Below, piece after piece: positions 62,101 to 64,000 of a stretch of 64,000 bases of DNA (its first letter is position 1; every line of letters begins with the position of its first letter). The stretch covers positions 2,610,846-2,674,845 of the forward strand of contig VUYV01000015.1 of NCBI GenBank assembly GCA_008711295.1. Direction: 5' to 3'. A model generated the notes under the pieces. That model ran no database searches and was not told the DNA's origin. It saw only the letters and a program-made list of their open reading frames with translations. Source of the stretch: Anarhynchus alexandrinus. Its lineage: Eukaryota; Chordata; Aves; Charadriiformes; Charadriidae. The translations under genes were made by a program, and so were the position numbers.

Positions 62101-64000
62101 AAAAGCTTTTCGTTTTGTGCATGGAAACCGTTTGGGTGGGTTGGTGGTATCTTGATTTTATTAGCACAATGCAAATAGTGAATCATCCAAGCACCCGGAG
62201 ACGTTATGCTTCCAAACCCAAGATGACAACTCCATATGTAACCCATTTTAGATTAAAAAAACCCAAAACAAAACAACAAAAAGTTATCACTCTGGACTCA
62301 CCCCCGGCAGTGTCTTCTGCTCATGCAGTGCGCTCTGGGCCTTTAGAGCAGACTCCCTTTCGCAGTATGTTAGGAAGGCACAACCTGTGAACAAAAGGCA
62401 AAACCTCAGTAAGAGTAATGCTTCAGAGGTGATCTGTTTAAAATTGAGACATAGAACAAACCACTTTCCCGTCATCACCCCAATCCCAGTAAATCAATCA
62501 TAAAAATCGCTCTTTAGTCGGTTAGTAGTGAAGAATCAAGAAACTAAGCTATCAACACTTCCTCTGAGCCTTGATGAAAAGTGAGCAACAGTGTGGCTAT
62601 GAGTGCTTATTTTTGTTTGAATACGTACTTAAGTGTCAAATACAGAGGGCTGTACAGGATTAGGGATCTCAAAGCACCCACATGGTGGCAAGGTGAGGCA
62701 TGAGATCCCACTCCCACTCCAGCAGCAGCACTGGGAACAAGCCCCTTACTGCGACATCACGTTGAAGGTCTCATGCCCTTCTTTTGTACCAAGTACTTCA
62801 AGTAAAGGGCATACAAGGACTTGGGACTTCCTGCTGCAGAGGACTACGCCTATTGTTTAGCCTGACTTGCATCCACAAGTAGTCTCCCTGTTTGCATCAC
62901 ACCAGAAAGCCACCACCCTGCACTTGCTGTTGCAAGGGCTCATTGGCTTCCAGCCATGCATAAGACAATCACAGCAAAGCCCAAACAATCAGTCCAAAAC
63001 ATCCATGTTGCTTTACAGATCATTAGAACTTCAGAGATGCTCCAATGGATCATGTCTTTGTTTCTTCCAAAAAGTTATCTTATCAACTACAGAGGCTAAA
63101 GCCCTATCATGGTAGGGCAGAGCAAAACCCCTGTTCTGCCCTCTCTCACCGCTTCCATGCTTGCCTTCTGGTAAAACTGGTCAATGTTGCAATGTCTTAC
63201 GTCAGTTTTGTGTGTGTCTGATGTGATAAGATTATTCTTTCTTACTGCAGTATACTGAAAACCTGCCAGTTCCTGCAGCAAAAGAAGTGCTTGTTATGCA
63301 GAGGACATTTTCTCCAAAGTTACTACAGAATGTCTGCAACCTCGCCAGCTCCTTGAAATGGAGGTATCATATCTTTCAAGGTTCAGGCAGTATGTCCATC
63401 AAACTGTGGGCATCTTCTAAGAGCAGCACAAGTACAGAGAGACTGCCAAAGAAACAAATGTGTCCAATAATCTCATCTTGACCCGACCACCTTTTCCCCA
63501 TGCATATAAAAAAGTATGCAACAGGTGAGTAAAGAGTAGACTATGAATTTTTTTTTCAGTTCTGATCGCCACTGTGATCTTTTTGCCCACACAATGTTCA
63601 CTGTTTTATCCAAGTTGGTTCCTTAGACAGTATTACTGAAGAAATATGCACTTGTTCTTTTATTCTTTACAATGTTTTTAATAGATTAGTACACACAAGA
63701 GACTAGAGAGATTTTTTTTTTTTCTGTAAACATACACATATATTTTTGTAAAGATTGTCATGTGGAAGTCACATGCTTCTCTCACAATGAAGCTACAAGC
63801 TGGATGAATGTTCCAATTTGGCATGGGAAAAAAAACCAAAAAAACATATTTTTGCCCTATTTCTTACCCTATATTGTTTTCTGAAGGTCTTGTTCCTTTC
63901 AGTTTATTCAAGACGATCACATTTATTATGTCTTAATAATTGAGACTCAGAAGCAGAAGTTGCCAATCAAGGAAGGAGAACTGAACAACAGCAAAAGTTT
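59151..64000. other. Non-coding stretch to window end
   Basis: Frames are 102 codons or shorter and match nothing I know. It contains a short CTCC repeat at about 61615-61634 and scattered A or T runs. No RNA gene, repeat family or regulatory cluster stands out. Confidence 0.6.

Noticed and set aside
1..64000. tRNA genes, rRNA, microRNA hairpins of known families, CRISPR arrays, endogenous retroviral LTRs
   Set aside because: I looked for tRNA T-loop words with paired stems, known microRNA seeds in hairpins, regularly spaced repeats and paired LTRs, and saw none that hold up by eye. A tool-based search would be more sensitive.

Overview
The window looks like gene-free nuclear DNA from a bird. 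The best evidence is two CR1 LINE copies of the avian type. Both are cut short at the 5' end and both finish in the CR1 3' hallmark, short ATTCTATG-like repeats with no poly(A) tail. The rest is AT-rich and CpG-poor, with few young repeats and many homopolymer tracts. There are a single-base N at 10882, another at 24062, and a 21-base N gap at 36811-36831, so this is a draft eukaryotic assembly. I cannot tell the species or chromosome.

No cellular protein-coding exon, tRNA, rRNA, CRISPR array or operon can be supported. The only long meaningful reading frame (4451-5545, minus) is the C-terminal part of a CR1 reverse transcriptase, and one of its two catalytic aspartates has become asparagine. 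A second CR1 copy of the same or a very similar subfamily lies at 8358-8793 on the plus strand and is frameshifted. The two copies sit 5' end to 5' end, about 2.9 kb apart.

Layout: 1-9 kb holds the two CR1 copies, one MIR-like relic and fragments of an old amniote repeat. 9-20 kb is mostly featureless, with a small telomere-like duplication and a G-quadruplex motif. 20-24 kb holds a long pyrimidine tract with a strong G-quadruplex/i-motif signature, a CpG-enriched patch with a duplicated 13-mer and a hairpin, a T26 tract and a G/T-rich low-complexity tract. 26-39 kb holds an RFX X-box-like palindrome, two MIR-like relics (plus one doubtful), a compact CpG cluster near 32.2 kb, the assembly gap, and a CpG-enriched patch near 38.5 kb. 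41-56 kb holds an A/C-rich simple repeat, two more MIR-like relics, a candidate conserved block near 51.2 kb and more fragments of the old amniote repeat. 58.4-59.15 kb has the most enhancer-like sequence in the window.

Taken together this is most likely intergenic or deep intronic DNA, perhaps regulatory DNA around a gene outside the window. I looked for a new biological system and did not find one. The candidate regulatory blocks are inferences from motif content and need cross-species alignment.
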